64,000 nucleotides of DNA from Agrococcus sp. ProA11 (GCF_039880525.1 NZ_CP156989.1:1364001-1428000), one strand, 5' to 3'. Positions 8,738 to 19,159 are shown, counted from the stretch's first letter. Translations and numbers: made by a program. The notes: generated by a model from the letters alone, not told the origin.

Positions 8738-9445
8738 ATGGATCTCCTCGACTGGATCGTCGCGCTCTACACCGCGACGATCCCGGTCGGCGGCGATCAG
8801 GAGCTGCTGCTGCGCGAGGTCGTCGGCAACGCCTTCGGCCTCGCGAGCGCGCTCGGCGGCATGCTGCGGCGCGTCTGGGCCTGGCCCGTCGGCATCGTCG
8901 GCAATCTGCTGCTGCTGACGGTCTTCCTCGGCACGCTGCTCGACCCGGCGCACGAGCTGCCCGCGCTGCTCGGGCAGGCGGGGCGTCAGGTGATGTTCAT
9001 CGCCGTGGCGATCTACGGCTGGATCCGCTGGCGCCAGGCGCGCGGTGCCGGCGGGCAGATCGTGCCGCGCTGGGCCTCCTGGCGGCAGCGCGGCGCGCTC
9101 GTCGCCACGCTCATCGTCGGCACCGTCGCGATCACCCCGCTGTTCCGGATGCTCGGCTCCTACGAGCCGGTGTGGGCGGATGCGTGGACGTTCGTCGGAT
9201 CGCTGCTCGCCACCTACGGCATGGCCAGGGGCTGGACGGAGTTCTGGCTCATCTGGATCGCCGTCGACCTGGTCGGTGTGCCGCTGCTGCTGAGCGCCGG
9301 CTACTGGGCGACCGCGGTGATGTACGCCTTCTACGGCGTCTTCACGCTCGTCGGCTTCATCGTCTGGTCGCGTGCGAGGAAGAAGCCGGCGGTGCAGACG
9401 CTCATGCCCGACCCGCGCGTCGGGTCGGGCGACGAGCGCCGCTAG
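8738..9445 (+). CDS. pnuC: Nicotinamide riboside transporter PnuC
   Basis: A membrane protein for facilitated uptake of nicotinamide riboside, feeding NAD salvage. The 235 residues hold several hydrophobic helices; GNAFGLASALGGMLRRVWAW and PVGIVGNLLLL near residues 35-65 are the family's first conserved block, and the tryptophan-rich segments YGWIRWRQ and TEFWLIWIAVD fit the riboside-binding core. ATG 8738 has CAGGAAG upstream. The gene converges on the helicase gene and overlaps its end by 4 bases. No NAD-biosynthesis gene is adjacent. Confidence 0.88.
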   Translation: MDLLDWIVALYTATIPVGGDQELLLREVVGNAFGLASALGGMLRRVWAWPVGIVGNLLLLTVFLGTLLDPAHELPALLGQAGRQVMFIAVAIYGWIRWRQARGAGGQIVPRWASWRQRGALVATLIVGTVAITPLFRMLGSYEPVWADAWTFVGSLLATYGMARGWTEFWLIWIAVDLVGVPLLLSAGYWATAVMYAFYGVFTLVGFIVWSRARKKPAVQTLMPDPRVGSGDERR

Positions 9446-11214
9446 CGCTCTCGATCCTGGCGCGGCTTCCGCGCCGGCCGATCGTTCCGCTCGCGTCGGT
9501 CGTCGCGACCGCCCCGCTCGCTCCTGCCGGTGTCCACGCGGATGTCGATCGGCACGCCCACGATGCGGGTCTTCGACAGCCGCTCGAGCTGCGAGCGGTC
9601 GAGCTCCGGAAGCTCGACGAGCGTGAAGTCCCATCGGATCTGGATGCGACCGAAGTCATCGCGGCCCAGACCGCCCTCGTTGGCGAGCGCCCCGACGATC
9701 TGGCGCGGCTCGACGCCCTTGCGGCTGCCGACCGCGAGCCGGTAGGTGGTGGCGTCGGACGGCCCGCGGCGCGGACGCCGCTCGCCCGCATCGGCGCGAC
9801 CCGACGGCTCGGCCCGCTGCGGCCGCTCGGTGCGGGATGCCTGCAGTGCGCGGTCGGCCCGCTCGTCGAGCAGCAGGGGAGTGTCGCCCTGAGCGACCAC
9901 GGCCAGCGCGGCGGCCACGTCCTCCTGCGGCACATCGTGGTGCTCGACGTAATGCGCGACGATCTCGCGGAAGCGCTCGATGCGGTCGGTCTGCGTGAGC
10001 GCGGCGGTGATCGCGTCGTCGAAGCGCGTCAGGCGCGTCGAGTTCACCTCGTCGGCGCTCGGCATCGGCATGATCTCGACGGTCGCGCGCGTCGCCTTCT
10101 CGATCGCGCTGAGCATCCGCCGCTCGCGCGCGGTGACGAAGCTGATCGCGTCGCCGGTGCGGCCCGCGCGGCCGGTGCGGCCGATGCGGTGCGTGTACGA
10201 CTCGATGTCGATCGGGAGGTCGTAGTTGATGACGTGGCTGATGCGCTCGACGTCGAGGCCGCGGGCTGCGACATCCGTCGCCACGAGCACGTCGAGATCG
10301 CCGGAGCGCAGCTGGTCGATCGTCTTCTCGCGCTGCGGCTGCGCCACATCGCCGGAGATCGCCGCGGCGGCGTAGCCGCGCGCCCGCAGCCGCTCCGCCA
10401 CGGTCTCGGTCTCGTTGCGCGTGCGGGTGAAGACGATGGCGCCCTCGAAGGGCTCCACCTCGAGCACGCGCGTGAGCGCCTCGAGCTTCTGCTGGTACGA
10501 GACCATGAGGGCTCGCTGCGTGATGCTCGGCGAGCTGGTCGCACCGGCGCGCACGGTGACCTCGGCGGGCTCGCGCAGGTGCTGCTGCGAGATCGCGCGG
10601 ATCTGTCGGGGCATGGTGGCAGAGAACAGGGCGACCTGCTTCTCGGCGGGCGTGGACTTCAGGATCTGGTCGACGTCCTCGGCGAAGCCCATCCGCAGCA
10701 TCTCGTCGGCCTCGTCCAGCACCACGTGCGTGAGGCCGGAGAGATCGAGCGTGCCCTTGGCGAGGTGGTCCATGATGCGGCCGGGCGTGCCGACGACGAC
10801 GTGCACGCCGCGGCGGAGCGCCGAGAGCTGCACGCCGTACCCCTGGCCGCCGTAGATCGGCAGTACGTGCACGCCGCCGAGGTGCGCCGCGTAGCGCTCG
10901 AACGCCTCACAGACCTGCACGGCCAGCTCGCGCGTCGGCGTGAGCACGAGCGCCTGCGGGCTGCGCTGCGCGACATCGATCGCCGAGAGCACGGGCAGGG
11001 CGAAGGCGGCGGTCTTGCCGGTGCCGGTCTGCGCCAGCCCGATCAGGTCACGCCCAGAGAGCAGCAGCGGGATCGTCTCGGCCTGGATCGCCGAGGGCGT
11101 CTCGTAGCCGACGTCATCGAGCGCCCGCATGATGCCGGGGGGCAGGCCGAGGCTCGCGAAGGTGATGCGCTCGCCATCGGTCTCGGGGGCGGGGGTGCGC
11201 TCGGTGTCGGTCAT
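9442..11214 (-). CDS. DEAD-box ATP-dependent RNA helicase (DeaD/CsdA-like)
   Basis: Unwinds or remodels RNA, probably in ribosome assembly, mRNA decay or cold adaptation. The 590 residues show the Q motif (TFASLGLPPG...PSAIQ, about 18-44), Walker A AQTGTGKT at 61-68, VLDEADEML, the SAT motif FSATMPRQ and HRIGRTGRAG. A DbpA-type RNA-binding domain (GSRKGVEPRQIVGAL, then DFTLVELPE) and a basic RG/RE-rich tail follow, as in CsdA-type proteins. ATG 11214 lies 7 bases after TAGCGT (11222-11227), a leaderless promoter that overlaps the bioY stop codon. Confidence 0.95.
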   Translation of the reverse strand: MTDTERTPAPETDGERITFASLGLPPGIMRALDDVGYETPSAIQAETIPLLLSGRDLIGLAQTGTGKTAAFALPVLSAIDVAQRSPQALVLTPTRELAVQVCEAFERYAAHLGGVHVLPIYGGQGYGVQLSALRRGVHVVVGTPGRIMDHLAKGTLDLSGLTHVVLDEADEMLRMGFAEDVDQILKSTPAEKQVALFSATMPRQIRAISQQHLREPAEVTVRAGATSSPSITQRALMVSYQQKLEALTRVLEVEPFEGAIVFTRTRNETETVAERLRARGYAAAAISGDVAQPQREKTIDQLRSGDLDVLVATDVAARGLDVERISHVINYDLPIDIESYTHRIGRTGRAGRTGDAISFVTARERRMLSAIEKATRATVEIMPMPSADEVNSTRLTRFDDAITAALTQTDRIERFREIVAHYVEHHDVPQEDVAAALAVVAQGDTPLLLDERADRALQASRTERPQRAEPSGRADAGERRPRRGPSDATTYRLAVGSRKGVEPRQIVGALANEGGLGRDDFGRIQIRWDFTLVELPELDRSQLERLSKTRIVGVPIDIRVDTGRSERGGRDDRRERNDRPARKPRQDRER

Positions 11215-11224
11215 ACCCCCAACG

Positions 11225-11845
11225 CTAGTCGGCCGCGCGGTCGAGCGCGCGCACGCCCGCCCAGGCAGCGGGCAGCGCGGCTGCCGCGATCGCCCACTTC
11301 ACGAGTCCGCCGACGATGAACGGCACGAAGCCGAGGGCCATCGCGCCGGCGAAGTCGACGGGCGTGCCCAGCGCCGCCAGCACGAGGGCCATGTAGGGGA
11401 TGCCGAAGGCGAAGGGGATGAGGCTCGCCAGGCCGAACAGCGCGATCGCGAGCAGCGGACGGCGGTCCCAGCGGCGCTCGGCCAGCCAGCCGACGACCGC
11501 CGCGGTGGCGACGAAGCCGATGATGAAGCCGAAGCTGGGCTTGCCGATCGCGGCGATGCTGCCGGTGAAGCCGGCGAAGATCGGTGCGCCGGCGAGACCG
11601 AGCAGCAGGTAGCCGCCCAGCGCCGCAACGCCGCGCCGGAAGCCGAGGCTCGCGGCGACGAGCATGACGCCGAGCGTCTGCCCCGTGATGGGCACGGGCC
11701 ACATCGGGATCTCGACCTGCGCGAGCGCCGCGACGACCGTGATGCCGGCGACGACGAGCAGCAGATCCTTGACGAGGGTTCGCTGGCCGACGAGCGCGTC
11801 GGCGAGCACGGTGCGGCGGGAGAGAGGCACAGCGGCAGCAGTCAT
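11225..11845 (-). CDS. bioY: Biotin transporter BioY (ECF S component)
   Basis: Substrate-binding membrane subunit of an energy-coupling-factor biotin transporter. The 206 residues carry the BioY block MWPVPITGQTLGVMLVAASL near 48-67 and GAPIFAGFTGSIAAIGKPSF further on, with six hydrophobic segments. No ecfA/ecfT genes are adjacent, so it either shares an ECF module encoded elsewhere or works alone, as reported for some solitary BioY proteins. ATG 11845 follows TAGGCT (minus strand) by 6 bases. Upstream lies a tandem 14-bp repeat that may be regulatory. It is followed directly by the helicase gene. Confidence 0.93.
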   Translation of the reverse strand: MTAAAVPLSRRTVLADALVGQRTLVKDLLLVVAGITVVAALAQVEIPMWPVPITGQTLGVMLVAASLGFRRGVAALGGYLLLGLAGAPIFAGFTGSIAAIGKPSFGFIIGFVATAAVVGWLAERRWDRRPLLAIALFGLASLIPFAFGIPYMALVLAALGTPVDFAGAMALGFVPFIVGGLVKWAIAAAALPAAWAGVRALDRAAD

Positions 11846-11877
11846 GCGGACAGCCTACGACTGCGACGCGTGCCAGC

Positions 11878-11906
11878 GGTGCATCTGGTCCAGGTGCATC
11901 TGGTCC
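11878..11906. repeat. Tandem 14-bp repeat upstream of bioY
   Basis: GGTGCATCTGGTCC occurs at 11878-11891 and again at 11893-11906, a 15-base period, in the 90 bases between the divergent bioY and PEP mutase-like genes. It could be a double operator for either gene or a chance duplication. It does not resemble the BioQ or BirA sites I know. Confidence 0.6.
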
Positions 11907-11935
11907 TCCCAGGGCGAGATCCCTAGCCTTGCGGC

Positions 11936-12691
11936 ATGACTGCACTCGCCACCAGGGCCACCGAGCTCCTCCGCATGCACGACGATCTCGTGGTCCTCCC
12001 CACCGTGTGGGACCCGTGGTCGGCTCGGGCCGTGGTCGCGGCGGGCTTCCGCGCGCTCTCGGTCGGGAGCCATCCGCTCGCCACGGCGCGTGGCGAGGAG
12101 GACGGCGAGCGCATGCGCCTCGAGGATGTGCTGGCGGAGATCGCGCGCATCACGGCCGCAGTCGACGTGCCGGTCAGCGCCGACCTCGAATCCGGCTACG
12201 ACACGCCTGCCGCAGAGCTCATCGAACGCCTGCTGGCCGCCGGCGCGGTCGGGCTCAACATCGAGGACACCGTGCACAGCGAGCAGCGGATGCGCGAGCC
12301 GCAGGAGCACGCCGACTACATCGCCGGGCTGCGCGAGGCGGCCGACGCGGCCGGCGTCGATGTGGTGATCAACGCGCGCACGGACGCCTTCCTGTCTCCG
12401 CGGCTCCACGACGCGGAACGGCTCGAGCAGGCGATCCTGCGCATGGAGCTCGCGGAGCGGGCGGGCGCACGCTCGCTCTACCCCGTGCGGCCGCCGAGCG
12501 CCGAGGCACTCGGGGCGATCCTGGAGCGCGTGACCCTGCCCGTGAACGTCACCGCGCATCCGGTGCAGGGGAGCGTGGTGGGGGATCTCGCGGCCATCCG
12601 AGCCAGCGGCGCGCGCCGCGTCACGTTCGGTCCGCGACTGCAGCAGGCGCTGACCGACACCGTCGGCGACCTCGTGCGGCCGTGGCGGTGA
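11936..12691 (+). CDS. Isocitrate lyase/PEP mutase family protein
   Basis: A 251-residue TIM-barrel enzyme of the PEP mutase/isocitrate lyase superfamily. Seen: LPTVWDPWSARAVVAAGFRA near 20-40, SVGSHPLA, the metal-binding SADLESGYD (the usual pattern is DxDxGYG), NIEDTVHSEQRM, and INARTDAFL. Members cleave or rearrange C-C or C-P bonds of 2-hydroxy or phosphonate acids (for example oxaloacetate decarboxylase, 2-methylisocitrate lyase). The isocitrate lyase signature KKCGH is absent, so a true AceA is excluded; the substrate is unknown. Leaderless layout: TAGCCT at 11924-11929, then 6 bases, then ATG. Confidence 0.82.
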   Translation: MTALATRATELLRMHDDLVVLPTVWDPWSARAVVAAGFRALSVGSHPLATARGEEDGERMRLEDVLAEIARITAAVDVPVSADLESGYDTPAAELIERLLAAGAVGLNIEDTVHSEQRMREPQEHADYIAGLREAADAAGVDVVINARTDAFLSPRLHDAERLEQAILRMELAERAGARSLYPVRPPSAEALGAILERVTLPVNVTAHPVQGSVVGDLAAIRASGARRVTFGPRLQQALTDTVGDLVRPWR

Positions 12692-12782
12692 CACGCCCGA
12701 ACGGCCGCTGATAGGCTGGACGGCTGGCTCGCTCATCCGCGGGCCGCCCACCCCACCCGCATCGAGAGAGGTTCCCGCGCGC

Positions 12783-14393
<1,611 letters not shown>

Positions 14394-14431
14394 CCGCAGC
14401 GCCGACCAGCAGAGCACAGGAGGCAGCCGCG

Positions 14432-15091
14432 ATGGAGGATCCCACCGGGTGGGTCGCAGTCGTCCGTGATGTCTTCTCGGGCGTCGGCATCCTCGCCTTC
14501 GCCATCTCCGGTGCGCTGCTCGCGGTGCAGAAGCGCATGGACTTCGTCGGCATGGCGGGTCTCGCAGTCGTCACCGCGACCGGCGGCGGCATGCTGCGCG
14601 ACGTGCTGATCGGCGCGACGCCCGTCGCCGCGATGGTGGACTGGTGGATGCTCATGGTGGCGCTCGGTGGCGCGCTCACGGTCTGGGTGCTGCACCGGTG
14701 GATGGTGAAGCTGGACCGGCCGGTGCTGGTGTTCGACGCCATCGGCCTGGGGATCTTCGTCGTGGAGGGCGCCAGGAAGGCGCTCGAGTTCGGGGTCGGC
14801 CCGGTCGGCGCCGCGTTCGTCGGCATGCTCACCGGCATCGGCGGCGGCATCCTGCGCGACGCGCTCGCCAACGACATCCCCGCCGTGTTCCGGCGTGACT
14901 CGCGGCTCTACCTGCTGCCCGCGCTCGTGGGCTCCAGTGCGGCGTCGGCCGCCGTGGTGCTCGGGCTGGGGCAGTGGTACGTGCTCGCCATCATCGCCGC
15001 CGGTGTCAGCGCGCTGCGCATCGCGAGCGAGCTGCTGCACTGGCGCGTGCCCGCGCTCAAGACCGAGGCGATCACGGTCATCCGCGACTGA
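14432..15091 (+). CDS. TRIC cation channel family protein (UPF0126)
   Basis: A 219-residue membrane protein built of two similar three-helix repeats: FAISGALLAVQKRMDFVGMA with TATGGGMLRDVLIG near 25-65, and FDAIGLGIFVVEGARKAL with GIGGGILRDALAN near 110-155. Glycine-rich repeats of this type mark the bacterial TRIC/UPF0126 family, thought to be homotrimeric cation channels; the ion and purpose here are unknown. CAGGAGGCAG upstream gives a strong ribosome site. The gene converges on the SURF1 gene with 6 bases between stops. Confidence 0.88.
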   Translation: MEDPTGWVAVVRDVFSGVGILAFAISGALLAVQKRMDFVGMAGLAVVTATGGGMLRDVLIGATPVAAMVDWWMLMVALGGALTVWVLHRWMVKLDRPVLVFDAIGLGIFVVEGARKALEFGVGPVGAAFVGMLTGIGGGILRDALANDIPAVFRRDSRLYLLPALVGSSAASAAVVLGLGQWYVLAIIAAGVSALRIASELLHWRVPALKTEAITVIRD

Positions 15092-15097
15092 GCAGGC

Positions 15098-15895
15098 TCA
15101 GCGCAGGTCGAGGATGTCGTCCTCGATGTCGGCGTCGCTGCGCCGAGCGGGCTTGGGCCGCTCGATGGCCGACTGGCTGCGCAGCTCGTCGCGCATGCCC
15201 CACGCGACGGCCGCGAAGCCGCCGAGCGCGAACACGTACCACTGCAGCGAGTAGGACAGGTGCGGCCCCTCGTCGAGCACGGGCCTCGTGGCGACGGCGA
15301 CGTCCGCCGGCGCCGCGCCGTCCTCCTCCACGAGCAGTCCGTAGGCCCCCGTGTACGTCGGCTGGCCGAGCGCCGCGGCGATGGACGGCAGGTCGACCGC
15401 GGCGATCTGGCCCTCCGGCGCCCCGCGGCCGGCGATCGTGCCCTCGTTCGGGCGGAGCCTCGCGACCACCGTCGTCGGCCCCGCGGGCGTCTCGGGCTCG
15501 GTCGCGGGCCGCTGAGTGTCGGCGGCCTGGTCGATCCAGCCGCGGTCGACGAGGAAGACGGTGCCGTCGACGGTCCGGAACGGTGTGATCACGTCGAAGC
15601 CGACCTGGCCCGCGCGCCAGCGGCCACGCAGGAGGAGCTGCTCGTCGAGCAGGTACTCGCCCTCGAGCAGCACCGGCGTCCACTGCTGCTCGAGCTCGAA
15701 CGCGCCCGGCTCCGGCAGCACCGCTGCCACGGGCGCGGGCTGCCGGTCGTAGTTGGCCTCGAGCCGCTCGATCGCGCTGAGCGCCTCCGCACGGCGGTTC
15801 CACTGCCACACGCCCAGCAGCGAGCACGCGACCGCGAACACCACGGCCAGCGCGATGTAGCCGAGCCAGCGCGGCTCGCGCAGCAGGCGGAGCAT
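15098..15895 (-). CDS. SURF1 family cytochrome oxidase assembly protein
   Basis: Membrane protein that assists heme A insertion into cytochrome c oxidase. The 265 residues show the diagnostic layout: one helix at each end (YIALAVVFAVACSLLGVWQW near 12-31 and YSLQWYVFALGGFAAVAWGM near the C-terminus) with a large extracytoplasmic domain between (ITPFRTVDGTVFLVDRGWI). ATG 15895 overlaps the stop of the upstream small gene by one base, so it is last in a three-gene unit. It agrees with the heme A genes near the left end. Confidence 0.9.
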   Translation of the reverse strand: MLRLLREPRWLGYIALAVVFAVACSLLGVWQWNRRAEALSAIERLEANYDRQPAPVAAVLPEPGAFELEQQWTPVLLEGEYLLDEQLLLRGRWRAGQVGFDVITPFRTVDGTVFLVDRGWIDQAADTQRPATEPETPAGPTTVVARLRPNEGTIAGRGAPEGQIAAVDLPSIAAALGQPTYTGAYGLLVEEDGAAPADVAVATRPVLDEGPHLSYSLQWYVFALGGFAAVAWGMRDELRSQSAIERPKPARRSDADIEDDILDLR

Positions 15896-16134
15896 CAGCG
15901 CACCCGCTCCACGGTCTCCCCGAAGCCGGTGACGGCGACGGGGAAGGCGCGCGAGCGCAGCCACCCGCTCAGCGTGTCGCGGTGCTCCGCGCACGCGGCC
16001 CAGGTCTTCACGCGGTCGTCGGCGTGGATGCGCGGGTTGCGCCAGTGGATCGCGTGCTGCGCCGGGGCGGTGCAGCCGGTCGACGAGCATGTCGCCGTCG
16101 CGCCTTCGCCCTCCAGCATCGAGAGCAGGCTCAC
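15895..16134 (-). CDS. Small Cys/His-rich protein of unknown function
   Basis: A 79-residue protein. The start is GTG 16134, because this codon overlaps the TGA of the upstream DUF3099 gene (GTGA) and the frame has no better start. Residues suggest a small zinc-ribbon-like fold: CSSTGC near the N-terminus, then histidines in QHAIHWRNPRIHADD and AACAEHRDTL. It ends by overlapping the SURF1 ATG, so all three genes are translated together. I cannot name the family; the neighbours hint at oxidase assembly or a general envelope role. Confidence 0.72.
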   Translation of the reverse strand: MSLLSMLEGEGATATCSSTGCTAPAQHAIHWRNPRIHADDRVKTWAACAEHRDTLSGWLRSRAFPVAVTGFGETVERVR

Positions 16135-16430
16135 CGCGGCGCGCTCCCTGCCGCCGGAGGCGCGGCGGACGGGCCCGGCGGGAGCGCGTTCGGCGCCTCG
16201 ATGCCCTCCGGCTGCCGATGCGTCGACACGTTCGCGATCACGACGGCGAAGTAGGGGATGACGATCGCGAGGAACGCGGGGATGAGCTTCCACCATCCGG
16301 GCACGATGAAGAAGACACCCAGCGCGGCGACGCGCACGACCATCAGGTAGAAGTACAGGCGGAAGCGCCGCTGGCGGTCTTCGTCAGGGGACATCGGCAG
16401 GTCGGTGAGCGACCGAGAGTGCTCTCGCAT
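16131..16430 (-). CDS. DUF3099 family small membrane protein
   Basis: A 99-residue protein with two adjacent hydrophobic helices (YFYLMVVRVAALGVFFIVPG and WKLIPAFLAIVIPYFAVVIA, about residues 26-67) behind a short charged N-terminus, and a Pro/Ala-rich tail. This matches DUF3099 proteins, found next to fabG and SURF1 genes in Microbacteriaceae; the function is unknown. TAGACT at 16441-16446 (minus strand) ends 10 bases before the ATG, giving at most a few leader bases. Confidence 0.8.
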   Translation of the reverse strand: MREHSRSLTDLPMSPDEDRQRRFRLYFYLMVVRVAALGVFFIVPGWWKLIPAFLAIVIPYFAVVIANVSTHRQPEGIEAPNALPPGPSAAPPAAGSAPR

Positions 16431-16490
16431 GGCTCTGCAGAGTCTACGCCCGTGCCCTTTGCATCACCCCTGCAGACGTAGGCTTGCGGC

Positions 16491-17198
16491 ATGACTCCTC
16501 GCACCGTGCTCGTCACCGGCGGCAACCGCGGCATCGGCCGCGCGATCGCCCAGGCCTTCCTCGACGCGGGGCATCGTGTCGCGATCACCTCGCGAGACGG
16601 CTCGGGGCCCGAGGGCGCGCTCGCCGTCGCCGCCGATGTCACCGACAGCGCATCGATCGACGCCGCGTTCACGCGAGTGGAGGCCGAACTCGGGCCGGTC
16701 GAGGTGGTCGTCGCCAACGCGGGGATCACGCGCGACACGCTGCTCATGCGCATGAGCGAGCAGGACTTCTCGGAGGTCGTGGACACGAACCTCACCGGCG
16801 CGTTCCGAGTGGCGCAGCGCGCCTCGAAGGGCATGCTGCGCGCCAAGTGGGGCCGGGTGGTGCTGATCTCCAGCGTCGTCGGTCTCTACGGCGGCCCCGG
16901 CCAGGTGAACTACTCGGCATCGAAGGCTGGGCTCGTGGGCATCGCCAGGTCGATCACGCGCGAGCTCGGCGCCCGCGGCATCACCGCCAATGTGGTGGCG
17001 CCCGGCTTCATCGAGACCGACATGACGGCCGAGCTCGACGACGCGACGCAGGCCGAGTACAAGAAGGCGATCCCCGCCGGCCGCTACGCGACCCCCGAGG
17101 AGGTCGCGAACGTCGTGCGATGGATCGCCGGTGACGAGGCCGCCTACATCTCCGGTGCCGTCATCCCGGTCGACGGCGGCCTCGGCATGGGTCACTGA
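16491..17198 (+). CDS. fabG: 3-oxoacyl-ACP reductase (SDR family)
   Basis: NADPH-dependent reduction of 3-oxoacyl-ACP in fatty-acid elongation. The 235 residues hold the Rossmann motif TGGNRGIG near 8-15, NAGIT, the catalytic serine in VLISSVVG, and YSASKAGL with the Tyr/Lys pair, followed by VVAPGFIETDMT. The short C-terminal form resembles mycobacterial FabG1/MabA. Leaderless layout: TAGGCT 16479-16484, 6 bases, ATG. No other fatty-acid gene is adjacent. Confidence 0.9.
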   Translation: MTPRTVLVTGGNRGIGRAIAQAFLDAGHRVAITSRDGSGPEGALAVAADVTDSASIDAAFTRVEAELGPVEVVVANAGITRDTLLMRMSEQDFSEVVDTNLTGAFRVAQRASKGMLRAKWGRVVLISSVVGLYGGPGQVNYSASKAGLVGIARSITRELGARGITANVVAPGFIETDMTAELDDATQAEYKKAIPAGRYATPEEVANVVRWIAGDEAAYISGAVIPVDGGLGMGH

Positions 17199-17264
17199 GG
17201 CGCGCACCGCGCGTCGTCGATCGCTGCGGCCCGCACGGGATCGCCGCGCGGCCCTGAGCGGCAC

Positions 17265-17924
17265 CTACCAGTGCAGCGCAGCGCCCGGCAGCAGCGGCAG
17301 GATCCGCTGGAAGTCGGGCACGTCGACCGTGTGGCTCGCCTGCTCGCGCACGAGCTGCTTGGCGCAGAAGGCCACGGACACGCCAGCTGCCCCCATCATC
17401 AGCAGGTCGTTCGCGCCATCGCCGATGGCGACCACGTGCTCGCGCGGCACGCCGAGGTTGAGCCGCAGCGCCTCGAGCGTGTCGCGCTTGGCGGCGCCGT
17501 CGATGACGGGACCGATCGAGCGGCCCGTGAGGCGCCCATCCGCCACCTCCAGCCGGTTCGCGCGCGCGTGATCGATGCCGAGCGAGGCCGCGAGCGGATC
17601 GAGCACCTCGTGGAAGCCGCCGGAGACCGCCGCGATCACGCCGCCGCGCTCATGCACCTCGGCGATGAGCTCCGGCACGCCCGGCGTCACCGTGACCTGG
17701 GCGCGCGCGTCATCGATCACCGAGACCGGGAGCCCTTCGAGGATCAGCAGCCGCTCGGCGAGCGACGCGGCGAAGTCGAGCTCGCCCCGCATGGCGCGCT
17801 CGGTGACGGCGGCGACGTGGCGCTCGGCGTCCGCACCGACGGCGCGCGCGAGCAGCTCGATCACCTCGTCGCGGATGAGCGTCGAATCGACGTCGGTGAC
17901 GACGAGCAGTGTGGCTAGCGTCAC
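17265..17924 (-). CDS. serB: Phosphoserine phosphatase SerB
   Basis: HAD-family enzyme for the last step of serine synthesis. With GTG 17924, which overlaps the glgC stop (GTGA), it has 219 residues. The nucleophile motif is TDVDSTLI (Asp11, Asp13), the phosphate-binding serine is in AAVSGGFHEV, and the third motif is AIGDGANDLLMM. It lacks the N-terminal ACT domains of mycobacterial SerB2 and is the single-domain form. Its coupling to glgC has no obvious pathway logic. Confidence 0.92.
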   Translation of the reverse strand: MTLATLLVVTDVDSTLIRDEVIELLARAVGADAERHVAAVTERAMRGELDFAASLAERLLILEGLPVSVIDDARAQVTVTPGVPELIAEVHERGGVIAAVSGGFHEVLDPLAASLGIDHARANRLEVADGRLTGRSIGPVIDGAAKRDTLEALRLNLGVPREHVVAIGDGANDLLMMGAAGVSVAFCAKQLVREQASHTVDVPDFQRILPLLPGAALHW

Positions 17925-19159
17925 TGGTCGAGCTGCATGCCCTTGGGCACGGTGACGATGCCGGAGTCGGAGATGGAGAAGCCGCGCGCGCGGTCGGCTG
18001 CCTGGTCGACGCCGATCTGCACGCCGGGTCCGATCCGCACGTCCTTGTCGATGATCGCGCGCCGCACGACCGCACCGGCGCCCACGTGCACGCCGTCGAA
18101 CAGGATCGCATCCGACACCGTCGCGCCGGCATCGATGGTGCACCACGGCGCGACCACGCTGCGCACCACGGAGGCACCCTGCACGACCGAGCCCGCGCTG
18201 ACGATCGCCTCGTTGACGTCGGCGGCGCGACCCCACGCGTCGCGCGTGAACTTCGCCGGCGGCGCGTTCACGATCTGCGTGAAGATCGGCCACTCGCGGT
18301 TGTAGAGGTTGAAGATCGGCAGCGCCGAGATGAGATCCATGTGCGCGTCGAAGAACGACTCGATCGTGCCCACGTCGCGCCAGTAGTACTTGTCGCGCTC
18401 GGTCGCACCCGGCACGGTGTTGTTCTTCAGGTCGTACATGGCGGCCTCGCCGCGCTCGACGAACCAGGGGATGATGTCGCCGCCCATGTCGTTGCCGGAG
18501 CCCTCGAGCTCGCTGTCGACGGTGACCGCCTCGACCAGCGCGTCGGCGTTGAAGACGTAGTTGCCCATCGAGGCCAGCACTTCTCCCGGCGCGACGACGA
18601 GCTCGGAGGCGTCGGCGGGCTTCTCGTGGAAGGCGCGGATGAAGCCGGGCTTGTCCTTGTCCTCCTCGATGACGCCGAACTGGTTGGCGAGCTCGATCGG
18701 CTGCCGGATGCCCGCGACCGTCGCGCGCGCGCCGGAGTCGATGTGCGCCTGGATCATGTCGCGGAAGTCCATGCGGTAGACGTGGTCGGCGCCGACCACG
18801 ACGATGATGTCGGGCTTCTCGTCGACGACGAGGTTCAGCGACTGGAAGATCGCGTCGGCCGAGCCCTGGAACCAGCGCTTGCCGGTGCGCTGCTGCGCGG
18901 GCACCGACGTGACGTAGGAGTTGAGCATGTTCGACATCCGCCACACGCGGGCCACGTGCCGGTCGAGCGAGTGCGACTTGTACTGCGTCAGCACGACGAT
19001 CTGGCGGAGATCGGAGTTGATGAGGTTCGAGATCGCGAAGTCGATCAGCCGATAGGCGCCGCCGAACGGCACGGCAGGCTTCGCTCGATCCGCGGTCAGC
19101 GGCATCAGCCGCTTGCCTTCGCCGCCTGCGAGCACGATCCCGAAGACCTTGTTTCCCAT
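17921..19159 (-). CDS. glgC: Glucose-1-phosphate adenylyltransferase
   Basis: Makes ADP-glucose, the activated sugar for glycogen and related glucans. The 412 residues begin with FGIVLAGGEGKRLMPLTADR (residues 5-24), the nucleotide-binding loop, followed by KPAVPFGG, YRLIDFAISN and the DHVYRMD region; the C-terminal left-handed beta-helix has the usual hexapeptide rhythm. Leaderless layout: TAGGGT (19166-19171, minus strand), 6 bases, ATG 19159. It diverges from glgA across only 96 bases, so the two steps of glucan synthesis are probably co-regulated. Confidence 0.95.
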   Translation of the reverse strand: MGNKVFGIVLAGGEGKRLMPLTADRAKPAVPFGGAYRLIDFAISNLINSDLRQIVVLTQYKSHSLDRHVARVWRMSNMLNSYVTSVPAQQRTGKRWFQGSADAIFQSLNLVVDEKPDIIVVVGADHVYRMDFRDMIQAHIDSGARATVAGIRQPIELANQFGVIEEDKDKPGFIRAFHEKPADASELVVAPGEVLASMGNYVFNADALVEAVTVDSELEGSGNDMGGDIIPWFVERGEAAMYDLKNNTVPGATERDKYYWRDVGTIESFFDAHMDLISALPIFNLYNREWPIFTQIVNAPPAKFTRDAWGRAADVNEAIVSAGSVVQGASVVRSVVAPWCTIDAGATVSDAILFDGVHVGAGAVVRRAIIDKDVRIGPGVQIGVDQAADRARGFSISDSGIVTVPKGMQLDQ

